Positions 1 to 7,911 of a stretch of DNA of 64,000 nucleotides are shown here, one piece after another. Position numbers and translations under genes: made by a program. The stretch covers positions 124,001 through 188,000 of the forward strand of contig NZ_WESE01000001.1 in assembly GCF_009184895.1 (NCBI RefSeq), read 5' to 3'. The notes under the pieces were generated by a model. The model had not been told where the DNA came from and did no database searches. It was given only the letters and a program-made list of their open reading frames with translations. Numbering within the stretch: the first letter of the stretch is position 1; each line of letters starts with the position of its first letter. Origin of the DNA: Nostocoides sp. F2B08. Its GTDB lineage: Bacteria > Actinomycetota > Actinomycetes > Actinomycetales > Dermatophilaceae.

Positions 1-492
1 CTCATCCCCGCTGTGGAGGCGGCGGAGCAGACGGTGATCCAACGGGTGATCCCGCTCGAGCGGCAGGGGCGGGTCTTCGGTTTCGCGATGGCCGTCGAGA
101 CCGCCGCGGCTCCCATCACGGCCTTCCTCATCGCACCCATCGCGGACCGCTGGATCATCCCGTTCGCCTCGTCCGAGGAGGGACGCCGGATCCTCGACCC
201 CCTCGTCGGCACCGGCACCCCCGTCTCGCGGGGTATCGCCGTCGTGTTCCTCGTCGCCGGCCTGCTGATGGTCGTCGTGGCCCTGTTGGCGCTGCGCTCA
301 CCCGCCTACCGTTCGCTGGTCCGCGCGTACGCGGACGCGGCCCCCGCCGATGTCACTCCCGTCGCTCCGGTGCTCCGACCCGGCGAGGCGGTCACGGCGA
401 CGTCGGCCGCCGCAGCCGTGTCACAGCTGCACGCCGAGGGGCCCGCTCCGGCCGGGCACGAGGACGAACCGACCGGCTCAGACCTCCCGTGA
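1..492 (+). CDS. MFS transporter, C-terminal part (5' end outside window)
   Basis: The reading frame is open from base 1, so the gene starts upstream of the window. The visible 163 residues include a conserved MFS loop (VIQRVIPLERQGRVFGFAMA), two hydrophobic membrane segments (around residues 35-50 and 80-100) and a long hydrophilic Ala/Pro-rich cytoplasmic tail. The loop with Gln-Arg, Arg-Gly-Arg-Val-Phe resembles the 'MFS_3' drug/siderophore exporter group, which moves small molecules across the cytoplasmic membrane by proton antiport. Substrate cannot be inferred. The last 15 bases overlap the 3' end of the convergent chorismate mutase gene. Confidence 0.75.
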   Translation, partial: LIPAVEAAEQTVIQRVIPLERQGRVFGFAMAVETAAAPITAFLIAPIADRWIIPFASSEEGRRILDPLVGTGTPVSRGIAVVFLVAGLLMVVVALLALRSPAYRSLVRAYADAAPADVTPVAPVLRPGEAVTATSAAAAVSQLHAEGPAPAGHEDEPTGSDLP

Positions 493-771
493 CGCGATGG
501 CCTCGTGGTGCCGGATCACCTCGGCGATGATGAAGTTCAAGAACTTCTCGGCGAACTGCGGATCGAGTCCCGCCTCGTCCGCCAGGGCTCGCAGCCGGGC
601 GATCTGACGCTCCTCGCGCTGTGGGTCAGCGGGCGGCAGGCCGAGGGATGCCTTGAGCTCCCCCACCTGCTGAGTGGCTTTGAACCGCTCGGCGAGAAGG
701 TGGACGAGCGCGGCGTCGATGTTGTCGATGCTCGCGCGCAGCCGACTGAGGTCGGATGGGGACTCGCTCAC
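478..771 (-). CDS. Chorismate mutase, AroQ (type II) family
   Basis: Predicted 97-residue all-helical enzyme converting chorismate to prephenate for Phe/Tyr synthesis. The sequence has the type II pattern: LRASIDNIDAALVHLLAERF (first helix, substrate-binding Arg near residue 11), the Arg-rich REERQIARL segment, and a C-terminal helix with FLNFIIAEVIRHHEAI. Length matches stand-alone actinobacterial chorismate mutases of about 90-100 residues. The GTG at 771 is chosen because homology begins just after it; longer in-frame extensions upstream have no family similarity. No clear ribosome binding site is visible. The gene converges on and overlaps the MFS gene by 15 bp. Confidence 0.85.
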   Translation of the reverse strand: MSESPSDLSRLRASIDNIDAALVHLLAERFKATQQVGELKASLGLPPADPQREERQIARLRALADEAGLDPQFAEKFLNFIIAEVIRHHEAIASREV

Positions 772-848
772 GCGGCCATGGTAGGCAGCGGACCCCGACG
801 GACGGCAGGGCCCATCCACGTGTCGGATGGGACCGAAGGTCTGCGCCC

Positions 849-1151
849 TCAGCGTTCCACGAAGCCGGTGACGCCTTCGCGCGCCGCACTGATCTCCGGG
901 GTGGATACCCCGTCGACGTGCCCCGGCCGCCTGGCCGTCGTCGGCTGCTCCCCGAGCAACCGCACGAGGGCCGCGCAGTCGAGCCGCCGCCCCTGGACCA
1001 CCACCTCGACCCGACCGTCGGCCGTGTTGCGGGCGTGGCCGACCAGCCCGAGCTCGAGTGCGCGGGCGCGGGTCCACCACCGGAAACCCACGCCCTGGAC
1101 CATGCCGCGGACGAACACGGTGACGCGGACCACCTCGTCGCCGGCGCTCAT
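849..1151 (-). CDS. acyP: Acylphosphatase
   Basis: Predicted 100-residue enzyme that hydrolyses carboxyl-phosphate bonds such as acetyl phosphate. Family hallmarks are present: [18 protein letters not shown] near residues 14-31, where the Arg of GVGFR binds phosphate, and an Asn in the [17 protein letters not shown] segment (around residue 42) that positions the water. The start ATG at 1151 is preceded by a strong AGAGGAGG-type ribosome binding site and overlaps the mutM stop by four bases (ATGA), so the two are probably translationally coupled at the end of the yceD-rpmF-rnc-mutM run. Confidence 0.9.
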   Translation of the reverse strand: MSAGDEVVRVTVFVRGMVQGVGFRWWTRARALELGLVGHARNTADGRVEVVVQGRRLDCAALVRLLGEQPTTARRPGHVDGVSTPEISAAREGVTGFVER

Positions 1152-2056
1152 CCCGTCCTCCTCTGGCGTCGTCGGGTGATCGTCAGGCTGCGCGGTCGCG
1201 GCTGGCAGCGTGGACAGGAGAAGGACGACCGGTTCATGAACTGTTCCCTGCGGATGACCGCACCACAGCGGGCGCACTCCCGGCCCGCCTGTCCGTAGGC
1301 GTTGAGAGAGCGGTCGAAGTAGCCGGACTGTCCGTTGACGTGGACATAGAGCGCGTCGAAGCTGGTGCCACCCTGCTCGAGGGCGGCGGACATGACGTCC
1401 CGAGCGTGCCCCACGATGCGGGAGAGCGTCGGCTTGGTCAGGGTCCGGGCGAGCCGTTCCCCGTGGACGCCGGCCCGCCAGAGAGCCTCGTCCGCATAGA
1501 TGTTGCCGATTCCCGAGACGAGTGTCTGGTCGAGAAGAGCGCGTTTGACGGCCGAGTCCCGAAGCTTGAGCCGACGCACGACCGCGCGTTCGTCGAAGCA
1601 CGCCTCGAACGGGTCCGGCGCGATGTGCGCGATGGTCGTGGGGATGGAGTCCGGGCCGATCTCGGACCATGCCACTCCCCCGAAGGTGCGCTGGTCGACG
1701 AACCGCAGCTGTGGCCCTCCATCGACGAACGTCAGTCTGGCGTGCTCATGCCTCATCGGCGGGCGAGCGGGGTCGGCGACGAGCAGCTGGCCGCTCATGC
1801 CGAGGTGCAACAGGAGCGCCTCGGCAGGGGCGTCGGTGTCGTCGCACGGCTCCGCCAGCTCGAGCCAGAGGTACTTCCCGCGACGCCTGGCGGCGGTCAC
1901 GGTCCGACCGCCCAGTCGGGCCGACAGGTCCTCGGGTCCGGGCACGTGACGCCGCGCCACCCGGTGTCCGACGAACGTCGCCTCGTCGACCGTGCGACCG
2001 ACCACATGGTCCTCGAGTCCGCGGCGGACGACCTCGACCTCGGGGAGCTCAGGCAC
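1148..2056 (-). CDS. mutM: Formamidopyrimidine-DNA glycosylase (Fpg/MutM)
   Basis: Base-excision repair enzyme that removes 8-oxoguanine and formamidopyrimidines and cleaves the abasic site. The 302-residue protein begins [13 protein letters not shown], giving the catalytic N-terminal Pro2 and Glu3 after removal of the initiator; a conserved Lys lies in [10 protein letters not shown] and the helix-two-turn-helix contains [20 protein letters not shown]. The C terminus carries the zinc finger with CARCG and CPRCQ pairs. The GTG at 2056 is fixed by the obligatory Pro2. It overlaps the rnc stop by eight bases and its own stop overlaps acyP by four, so rnc, mutM and acyP read as one operon. Confidence 0.95.
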   Translation of the reverse strand: MPELPEVEVVRRGLEDHVVGRTVDEATFVGHRVARRHVPGPEDLSARLGGRTVTAARRRGKYLWLELAEPCDDTDAPAEALLLHLGMSGQLLVADPARPPMRHEHARLTFVDGGPQLRFVDQRTFGGVAWSEIGPDSIPTTIAHIAPDPFEACFDERAVVRRLKLRDSAVKRALLDQTLVSGIGNIYADEALWRAGVHGERLARTLTKPTLSRIVGHARDVMSAALEQGGTSFDALYVHVNGQSGYFDRSLNAYGQAGRECARCGAVIRREQFMNRSSFSCPRCQPRPRSLTITRRRQRRTG

Positions 2057-2780
2057 CCTCGACGGCCCCCATGGACTCCACGGCCACCGCTGCCGCCTGC
2101 ATCTCGGCATCCTTCTTCGTCCGGCCGGTGCCCTGACCCAAGGGGGTCCCGTCGAGACGCACAGTGGCGACGAAGGTCTTCGCGTGTTCCGGACCGTCGG
2201 ACTCGATGTCGTACACGGGTGCGCCGAGCCCCCGCGCAGCCGCCGCCTCCTGGAGGCTCGTCTTCCAGTCGAGTCCGGCACCGAGGGTCGCCGAGTGACG
2301 CATGAGTGGGTCGAAGAGGGTGTGCACCAGCTCGATCGCCGCCGACATCCCCCCTGAGAGATACACCGCGCCGATGACCGCCTCGAGGGCGTCCGCGAGG
2401 ATCGAGTCCTTGTCGCGGCCGCCGGTGCTCTCCTCACCGCGCCCGAGCTGCAGGTACCCCCCGAGGTCGATCGTGCGAGCCACCCCGGCGAGCGCCCGGG
2501 AGTTCACGACCGAGGCCCGCAACCGGGCGAGCTGCCCCTCCGGCTCGTCGGGATGGTCGTGGTAGAGCCGGTCGGTCACGACCACTCCGAGCACGGAGTC
2601 GCCGAGGAACTCGAGCCGCTCGTTGTGCGGGATGCCGCCCGCCTCGTAGGCGTACGACCGGTGGGTGAGTGCGAGGGTGAGCAGTTCCGTGAGGGCAGCA
2701 CGGAACCCCGGCTCGGCGGTGGCCTCGCCGCAGACCTCGGTGAGGTATGCGGTCAGGTCACCGACGGGCCGCGGTGTCAC
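2049..2780 (-). CDS. rnc: Ribonuclease III
   Basis: Double-stranded-RNA endonuclease for rRNA processing and mRNA turnover. The catalytic domain carries the signature [13 protein letters not shown] and the second metal-binding cluster [15 protein letters not shown]; the dsRNA-binding domain occupies about the last 75 residues ([13 protein letters not shown] through [11 protein letters not shown]). About 243 residues, normal for the family. The start is uncertain: the GTG at 2780 gives the usual N terminus, while an in-frame GTG at 2819 would lie only 7 bp after the rpmF stop; neither has a strong ribosome binding site. Gene order yceD-rpmF-rnc-mutM is the standard actinobacterial arrangement. 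Confidence 0.93.
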   Translation of the reverse strand: MTPRPVGDLTAYLTEVCGEATAEPGFRAALTELLTLALTHRSYAYEAGGIPHNERLEFLGDSVLGVVVTDRLYHDHPDEPEGQLARLRASVVNSRALAGVARTIDLGGYLQLGRGEESTGGRDKDSILADALEAVIGAVYLSGGMSAAIELVHTLFDPLMRHSATLGAGLDWKTSLQEAAAARGLGAPVYDIESDGPEHAKTFVATVRLDGTPLGQGTGRTKKDAEMQAAAVAVESMGAVEGA

Positions 2781-2826
2781 GACGTCACTCGCGGGCGCGC
2801 GCTGCGCTCGTCGAGCCACGGCTCGC

Positions 2827-3021
2827 TCAGCCCTGGTGCTCGGTGCGCTCTGCGGTCTCGTAGTGGCGGCCGTTGTAGGTGCCGCACGAGGGGCAGGCGA
2901 TGTGCGGCTGCTTGGCGGCCTTGCACTGCGGGCAGGTGGTGAGGGTCGGGAGCTCGGCCTTCCAGTTCGCGCGACGCGAACGGGTGTTGGAGCGCGACAT
3001 CTTCCGCTTCGGGACGGCCAC
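2827..3021 (-). CDS. rpmF: 50S ribosomal protein L32
   Basis: 64-residue basic ribosomal protein. It begins [19 protein letters not shown], the diagnostic L32 N terminus, and keeps the zinc-ribbon form with CPQC and CPSC pairs, so it is a 'C+' L32. The initiation codon is GTG with an AGAGGAACC ribosome binding site upstream. It lies 63 bp downstream of yceD and just upstream of rnc, the usual context. Confidence 0.96.
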   Translation of the reverse strand: MAVPKRKMSRSNTRSRRANWKAELPTLTTCPQCKAAKQPHIACPSCGTYNGRHYETAERTEHQG

Positions 3022-3084
3022 GGCGGTTCCTCTTCTTTCGGGGTGTGATGCAGGTGGGTGGTGCTGGGATGGTGCTGCGGGTGG

Positions 3085-3669
3085 TCAGTCGTCCTCGGCC
3101 GGTTCGGCCTGCTCCGCCAGGGCGGCGAGGGCGGACCAGCGAGGGTCGATGTCGACGTGCTCGTGCCCCGGGTCGTCCTCCATCCGGACGCCGCACTGGG
3201 CGCACAGACCGAGGCAGTCCTCACGGCACACGGGCTGGAACGGCAGTGCGGGCACCACCGTGTCCCGGAGCAGCGGCTCGAGGTCGATATACCCATCGAC
3301 GACGACATGCTGCTCCGTCTCGTCGTCCTCCGCTCCCACCTCGCGGTGGTGCGCGGCACGGTCGGCGTAGGCGAACAGCTCCTGGAACCTGCTCTCGACG
3401 TTGATCGAGACCGGGTCCAGGCACCGCACGCAGGCGCCGACTGCGGTGGCCCGAACGGTTCCCGTGACGAGCACCCCCTCGACGACCGACTCCAGCCGCG
3501 TGGTGAGCGGGAGCGTCTGACCCTCGGGAACCGAGATCACGTCGGTGCCGAGGTCGGCCGGGGCGGGGATCTCTCGCTCCGTCTCGATCATCGACCCTGG
3601 CCGTCGTCCGAGGTCCGAGATGTCGAGCATCCAGGGGGAACGGGGAGCGGTGCGGGTCATGGTCATCAC
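3085..3669 (-). CDS. yceD: YceD family protein (DUF177)
   Basis: 194-residue member of the DUF177/YceD family, which in many bacteria is co-transcribed with rpmF and has been linked to ribosomal RNA accumulation; exact biochemistry is not established. Visible features: [13 protein letters not shown] at the N terminus, an acidic middle, a CVRC pair near residue 80, and a C-terminal cysteine cluster ([13 protein letters not shown]) that looks like a metal site. The Cys spacing is typical of actinobacterial members. Alternative ATG codons lie within the first four residues. The 236-bp region upstream (3670-3905) holds no gene and presumably the promoter of this operon; a TACGGT -10-like hexamer at 3709-3714 is the best candidate. 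Confidence 0.85.
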   Translation of the reverse strand: MMTMTRTAPRSPWMLDISDLGRRPGSMIETEREIPAPADLGTDVISVPEGQTLPLTTRLESVVEGVLVTGTVRATAVGACVRCLDPVSINVESRFQELFAYADRAAHHREVGAEDDETEQHVVVDGYIDLEPLLRDTVVPALPFQPVCREDCLGLCAQCGVRMEDDPGHEHVDIDPRWSALAALAEQAEPAEDD

Positions 3670-3905
3670 GAGGTGGAGTCGAGGGTGGCGGTTCGGGAGT
3701 GATCCGTCACCGTACGATCAGCGGGAAGTAACGTCCGGCCCGCCGCCACGACCCATGATTCGGCGCGAGTGCTCGCGAGATCCATGGAAGCATGACGACT
3801 GGGACGAGACCGACCCACAAGCCTACCGGTCGCCGGAGCGAGCCCCAAAACGTCGGCATGCGTGCGGTGCAGCGTGCGGCCACGAAGGCCGGGAGCGCGG
3901 CGTGG

Positions 3906-5960
3906 TCAGCCGAGACTGAGAGCACTGCGGACCACCGGCGTGAGCAACGGCTCGGCCCGCTCAGCGAACGTGGCGGTGATGTGGTTGCCCGGCCGGTGGA
4001 CCGTGACGTTGTCGATGACCACCGGGCAGATGTCACCCGGGCACACGAGGCCGCTCAGGTCCAGGAACCGGACTCCGGGCACGGCGGTGGCGGCGGTTCG
4101 CATCTGGTCGAGTCGATTGCGGGCAGTGGCGTCGTCCCGGGCGAAGTCACAGGCCGAGATGTCCTCCGGATGGCGAGCGACGCATACGTCCAGGTCGTTC
4201 GGTGAGTCCGGGGAGTTGCCGAGCACCACGAGCGGTGCGATCTCTCGAAGGATGCGCCACTGCTCGACGAACGCGGGCACGACCGCCGCCTCATGGGCGT
4301 CGCGACCGCCGCCTTCGACCCACAGGGTCGGGTTGGCGGACGTGACGATGACGTCGGGCTCGAGGGCCCGAAGCTCGGCCAGCACGGCGTCGTTCCACTC
4401 GTCACACTCCGGGAAGGGACGCCCGGCCTGGGCGGTCGGGGCCGAGACGAAGGTGCACGACCCCTTGCCGTACGTCACGACGTGCCAGTCCTGCGCCGGG
4501 GCCGCAAGCTCGAGGGCCGGCAGCCACTGCATCGCCTTCGAGTCCCCGACGAGCGCCACGGTGGTCGAGCCCTCGCGCATGCCGAAGTCGCACCGGACCG
4601 GTTCGCTGACCTCCCGCCGCACCTGGCAGCGGTCGACGTCCGCGCGCGGACGGTCGCTGCCCGGCTGCAACGGATCGGGCGTCGCCCACGGCTGGCCGGG
4701 CGCGGCGGATGCGGGCGATGTGGCGAAGGGCGACCGGGCGAGCTGAAGCGCCGCCCCCGCCAGGACCCCGCTCAGCGACAGCGCGAGACCGAGGACCAGG
4801 ACCGGCCGGACCTTGGTGAGGACGTCGAGCCGCTGACCGCCGACGCCGTGGTGGATCGGGCGCTCCACATAGCGGTGACAGAGCCAGGCGGGGATGACCG
4901 AGAGGACCACGAGACCCACCCGGGCCGGGCTCGGCGCGCCGGAGGTCGGTCCGGGCACACCGATCGCCCACTCTCCGAGGACGCGCACCGGCCAGTGCCA
5001 GAGGTACAGCGAGTACGACAGCCCCCCGATGACGACCAGCGGCCGCCATCCGAGCATCCCGACCACTCCCCCGTCGGGCCACAGCCAGCCGGCCGCGATG
5101 AGGAGCGCGGTCCCGACCGTGGGGAGCAGCGCCCACGCCCCGGGCCACCAGGCACCGTCGGGAAGGAGGACGGCGCAGCCGACGATGAGCCCGAGCCCGA
5201 CCAGGCCGAGTGTGCTCGCCAGGACTCGGTGCGTCCGCGTCGTGACGGGCACAGGCCGGCCCGCGAGGGCGACGGCCAGCGCCGCGCCGAGCGCCAGCTC
5301 CCACACACGCGTCGTCGTCACGAAGTACGCCCGCTCTGGGTTGTCCGCCGTCAGGTGGACGGACCAGGCCAGCGACGGCACTCCGATGAGAGCGACGAGG
5401 GCGCCGAGATGGACCCGCCGCACTCGGCGTCCCGTCCGGCGGGCGATCAGCGCGGCGCCGATGAGAAGAGCGGGCCAGACGACGTAGAACTGCTCCTCGA
5501 CCGCCAGGGACCAGTAGTGCTGCACGGGCGAGGGAGCCGAGTCCGAGGTGAGGTAGTTGACCGACTGCTCGGCCAGGTGCCAGTTCACGAGGTACACGGA
5601 CGACCACGAGATGTCCGTGCCGACCGCGTGCCGGCGCAGCCCCGGGACGAGGAACCAGGACAGGACCGCTGTCACCACCAGGACCAGGACGGCGGCCGGC
5701 AGCAGCCGTCGAGCCCGGCGGGCGAGGAAACGCCCCCACGAGATGCGCCCGGTGCGATCCAGCTCGCCGATGAGGATGCCGGTGATGAGGAACCCGGAGA
5801 TGACGAAGAAGACGTCCACGCCGAGGAAACCGCCGACGGGCGGCAGGCCGGCGTGGTACGCCATGACGAGCAGGACCGCGAGAGCGCGCATCCCCTCGAT
5901 GTCGGGGCGGTATGCGGTGCTCCCGCCGGTCTCGCTCCGTGCGGCCGTGGTTGCAGTCAC
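3906..5960 (-). CDS. OafA-like membrane acyltransferase fused to an SGNH domain
   Basis: 684-residue two-domain protein. Residues about 15-385 form the acyltransferase-3 membrane domain (roughly ten hydrophobic segments) with the conserved RPDIEGMRALAVLLV start, FFVISGFLITGIL and RRLLPAAVLV. After a linker the C-terminal 240 residues form an extracytoplasmic SGNH hydrolase-type domain with block I VALVGDSKAMQW (Ser nucleophile) and a final His in RPGNHITATFA. Such proteins O-acylate cell-wall or capsular sugars. In relatives the final block usually reads D-x-x-H; here the Asp position appears to be Pro, so SGNH chemistry may be altered. The gene follows coaD by 33 bp on the same strand, interrupting the usual coaD-yceD neighbourhood. 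Confidence 0.88.
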   Translation of the reverse strand: MTATTAARSETGGSTAYRPDIEGMRALAVLLVMAYHAGLPPVGGFLGVDVFFVISGFLITGILIGELDRTGRISWGRFLARRARRLLPAAVLVLVVTAVLSWFLVPGLRRHAVGTDISWSSVYLVNWHLAEQSVNYLTSDSAPSPVQHYWSLAVEEQFYVVWPALLIGAALIARRTGRRVRRVHLGALVALIGVPSLAWSVHLTADNPERAYFVTTTRVWELALGAALAVALAGRPVPVTTRTHRVLASTLGLVGLGLIVGCAVLLPDGAWWPGAWALLPTVGTALLIAAGWLWPDGGVVGMLGWRPLVVIGGLSYSLYLWHWPVRVLGEWAIGVPGPTSGAPSPARVGLVVLSVIPAWLCHRYVERPIHHGVGGQRLDVLTKVRPVLVLGLALSLSGVLAGAALQLARSPFATSPASAAPGQPWATPDPLQPGSDRPRADVDRCQVRREVSEPVRCDFGMREGSTTVALVGDSKAMQWLPALELAAPAQDWHVVTYGKGSCTFVSAPTAQAGRPFPECDEWNDAVLAELRALEPDVIVTSANPTLWVEGGGRDAHEAAVVPAFVEQWRILREIAPLVVLGNSPDSPNDLDVCVARHPEDISACDFARDDATARNRLDQMRTAATAVPGVRFLDLSGLVCPGDICPVVIDNVTVHRPGNHITATFAERAEPLLTPVVRSALSLG

Positions 5961-5993
5961 CAGGTCATGACGACGGTCGGATCCCTGCCGGCG

Positions 5994-6473
5994 TCAGGCG
6001 CTCAGGCCGGCGAGCGCGTCACGGACCGGGTCGGGGACGAGTCCGCTGACGTCCCCGCCGAGACCCGCGACCTGCTTGACCAAAGAGGACGAGACGTGCT
6101 GGAACCGCGGGTCGCCGGGGAGGAACACGGTCTCCACCCCGGTGAGGTGGCGGTTCATCAGCGCCATGGGCAGCTCGTAGTCGAAGTCCGTTCCGCCACG
6201 TAGGCCCTTGACGATGAGTCCGGCCCCGATCTCCCGGGCGACATCGACGAGCAGCCGGCCGTGATACTGCTCGACCCGGACCCACGGCAGGTCTGCCGTC
6301 GTCTGCTCGATGAAGCCCATCCGCTGGCGGACGGAAAACGTACCGGCCTTGTCGGGGTTGTGGAAGATTGCGACGACGAGCTCGTCGGCGAGCGCGGCGG
6401 CCCGTCGGAAGATGTCGACGTGGCCGAGGGTGACCGGGTCGTAGGAACCTGGGCAGATGGCGATGCGGTGCAC
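5994..6473 (-). CDS. coaD: Phosphopantetheine adenylyltransferase
   Basis: Fourth enzyme of coenzyme A synthesis: transfers AMP from ATP to 4'-phosphopantetheine. The 159-residue protein has the nucleotidyltransferase motif CPGSYDPVTLGHVDIF (the T/HxGH motif) near residue 10, VKGLRGGTDFDYE in the middle and the HVSSSLVKQVA loop near the C terminus. Length is exactly that of the family. GTG at 6473 is chosen because homology starts there; a TAACCT hexamer lies eight bases upstream and no ribosome binding site is present, suggesting a leaderless transcript. Clustering with rsmD and recG is conserved in actinobacteria. Confidence 0.95.
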   Translation of the reverse strand: MHRIAICPGSYDPVTLGHVDIFRRAAALADELVVAIFHNPDKAGTFSVRQRMGFIEQTTADLPWVRVEQYHGRLLVDVAREIGAGLIVKGLRGGTDFDYELPMALMNRHLTGVETVFLPGDPRFQHVSSSLVKQVAGLGGDVSGLVPDPVRDALAGLSA

Positions 6474-6520
6474 GACGCCCAAGGTTAGACCGTTCGTCGC
6501 CGTCCGTCCTTGCTGCCGGG

Positions 6521-7147
6521 CTAGCCGTCCTTGGCCTCCTCGAGGACCTCCTCGGCGCGCTCCTTGGCCGCACCCGTGATCTCCTCGGCCTGCTCGCGGG
6601 CCTCGGCGGGCGCGAGCGCGCCCTCGACCACCGCCTGCTCGAGCAGGGCCCGCACCTGCGCGACCGAGGCGCAGCCCGCGTCCAGGAGCCGGTTGCGGGC
6701 CAGCGCCCACTGCCGACCCAGCTCGGCGCGGACGTCCGCGGAGACCTCGGTGCGTGCCGGGTTGAGGATCGTCAGCTCCTCCTCCACGGAGTGGTGGGCG
6801 ACCACGGAGCTGAGCTTCTCGAGGGCGTCGTCGTACTTCTGGGTGTCGGTGCCCTTGGCCTCGAGGAACTCCAGGAGCGCCTCGGTGATGTCGGCGTGCT
6901 CCTCCTCACCGTGCTCCGCCTCGTGGTCGGTGATCGCGTCCCTGCGCCGCAGCTTCGGGTAGACGTGGGTCTCCTCCGCCTCGGCGTGGGCGACGAGCAG
7001 CTCGGCGAGCGCCTGCCGGCTCGCGGACCGGTCCCGGTCGGTGCGTCGGCACTCGCGGAGCAGGTCCTCGAAGAGACGGTGGTCCTCCAGGATGAGGTCG
7101 ACGACGTCGCCGGAGGTCGGACGGGAGACGAAGATGCTCGTGGTCAT
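6521..7147 (-). CDS. Hemerythrin HHE-domain protein
   Basis: 208-residue protein whose first about 140 residues match the HHE cation-binding domain: His23 in EDHRLFEDLL, His54/Glu58/His61 in LVAHAEAEETHVYP, a His75/His79/His84 cluster, and His118-His119 followed by VEEEL. Such four-helix bundles bind a di-iron centre and act in oxygen, nitric oxide or redox sensing. The last 60 residues are an Ala/Glu-rich helical tail (EQAEEITGAAKERAEEVLEE) that is probably coiled. It is an insertion between rsmD and coaD relative to the usual order. The ATG at 7147 is supported only by homology; the ribosome binding site is weak. Confidence 0.85.
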   Translation of the reverse strand: MTTSIFVSRPTSGDVVDLILEDHRLFEDLLRECRRTDRDRSASRQALAELLVAHAEAEETHVYPKLRRRDAITDHEAEHGEEEHADITEALLEFLEAKGTDTQKYDDALEKLSSVVAHHSVEEELTILNPARTEVSADVRAELGRQWALARNRLLDAGCASVAQVRALLEQAVVEGALAPAEAREQAEEITGAAKERAEEVLEEAKDG

Positions 7148-7206
7148 GGGCTCATCGTGCCGTATGCGCAGGTCGGGAGGGCGGAACTCGCCGCCTAACG
7201 CCGGGG

Positions 7207-7767
7207 TCAGGACGGCGGCAGCGCCTCCGCGAGCCACACGGCGGTCTCGCCGTACCGCTTGTCCTGGATTCGTTCGAGGGTGTGCGGCCACGTCGGCTCC
7301 GGTGAGCGGGCGGACCGCTCGACGACGACAACGGCGTCCGCCGCCAGCCAACCAGCGGTTAGGGCGTCCAGAACGTCCGCGAGGGCGGCCTCGGGGAGGT
7401 CGTAGGGCGGGTCGAGGAAGACGAGATCGTGCTTGCTCGCCGCGCCCTGCAGGTAGGCGCTGACGTCGCGAAGACGGATGCTCACGTGCTCAAGCCCCAG
7501 GTCGGAGACGGACCGGCGCATCGCCGCGACCGCGCCGCGGTCGGAGTCGACGAGGGTGGCCACCCCGGCGCCGCGGCTGACCGCCTCGATCCCGAGCGCC
7601 CCGGAGCCGGCGTAGAGGTCGAGAACCGTGGCACCCTCGATGAGTCCCCGCGCCGCCAGCGCGGAGAACAGCGCCTCGCGGGCGCGGTCGCTGGTCGGCC
7701 GCGTCGCCGATCCCTTGGGCGTGTGGATCTGCCTGCCCTTGTACATTCCGGCGATGACCCTGGTCAT
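7207..7767 (-). CDS. rsmD: 16S rRNA (guanine(966)-N(2))-methyltransferase RsmD
   Basis: SAM-dependent methyltransferase acting on G966 of 16S rRNA. From ATG 7767 it has 186 residues, with the RsmD start TRVIAGMYKGRQIHTP, KGSATRPTSDRAREALF, the SAM-binding VLDLYAGSGALGIEAVSRGA and the catalytic LVFLDPPYDLP (D/NPPY) motif. The start region is odd: the sequence around the ATG is repeated in tandem (see repeat at 7748-7900), so three equivalent ATG codons exist at 7767, 7829 and 7891, out of frame with one another. Only 7767 is directly followed by the full gene. The rsmD frame stays open upstream to 7869, so a longer product is formally possible. Confidence 0.93.
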   Translation of the reverse strand: MTRVIAGMYKGRQIHTPKGSATRPTSDRAREALFSALAARGLIEGATVLDLYAGSGALGIEAVSRGAGVATLVDSDRGAVAAMRRSVSDLGLEHVSIRLRDVSAYLQGAASKHDLVFLDPPYDLPEAALADVLDALTAGWLAADAVVVVERSARSPEPTWPHTLERIQDKRYGETAVWLAEALPPS

Positions 7768-7900
7768 CGTGACGCTCCCACTCGCGTAGCCCATCCGGGT
7801 GGAACACTCCCGGCGATGACCCTGGTCATCGTGACGCTCCCACTCGCGTAGCCCATCCGGGTGGAACACTCCCGACGATGACCCTGGTCATCGTGACGCT
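7748..7900. repeat. 62-bp tandem repeat (about 2.4 copies) over the rsmD start
   Basis: The same 62-bp unit occurs at 7748-7809, 7810-7871 and, partly, 7872-7900; copies one and two look identical and copy three differs by one base near its start before diverging after about 28 bp. On the minus strand each copy carries the start ATG ACC AGG GTC ATC. Because 62 is not a multiple of three, a ribosome starting in the first copy (ATG at 7891, or the ATG at 7915 that overlaps the recG stop) reads a 21-29 residue ORF ending in a TGA that overlaps the next ATG (ATGA at 7826-7829); the second copy does the same into rsmD (7764-7767). The result is two mini-ORFs linked by start-stop overlaps. Confidence 0.95.
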
Positions 7901-7911
7901 GCCACCGGTCT

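Noticed and set aside
7748-7900. Possible CRISPR array
   Set aside because: The units are directly adjacent with no variable spacers, and each copy contains coding start signals; it is a tandem duplication.
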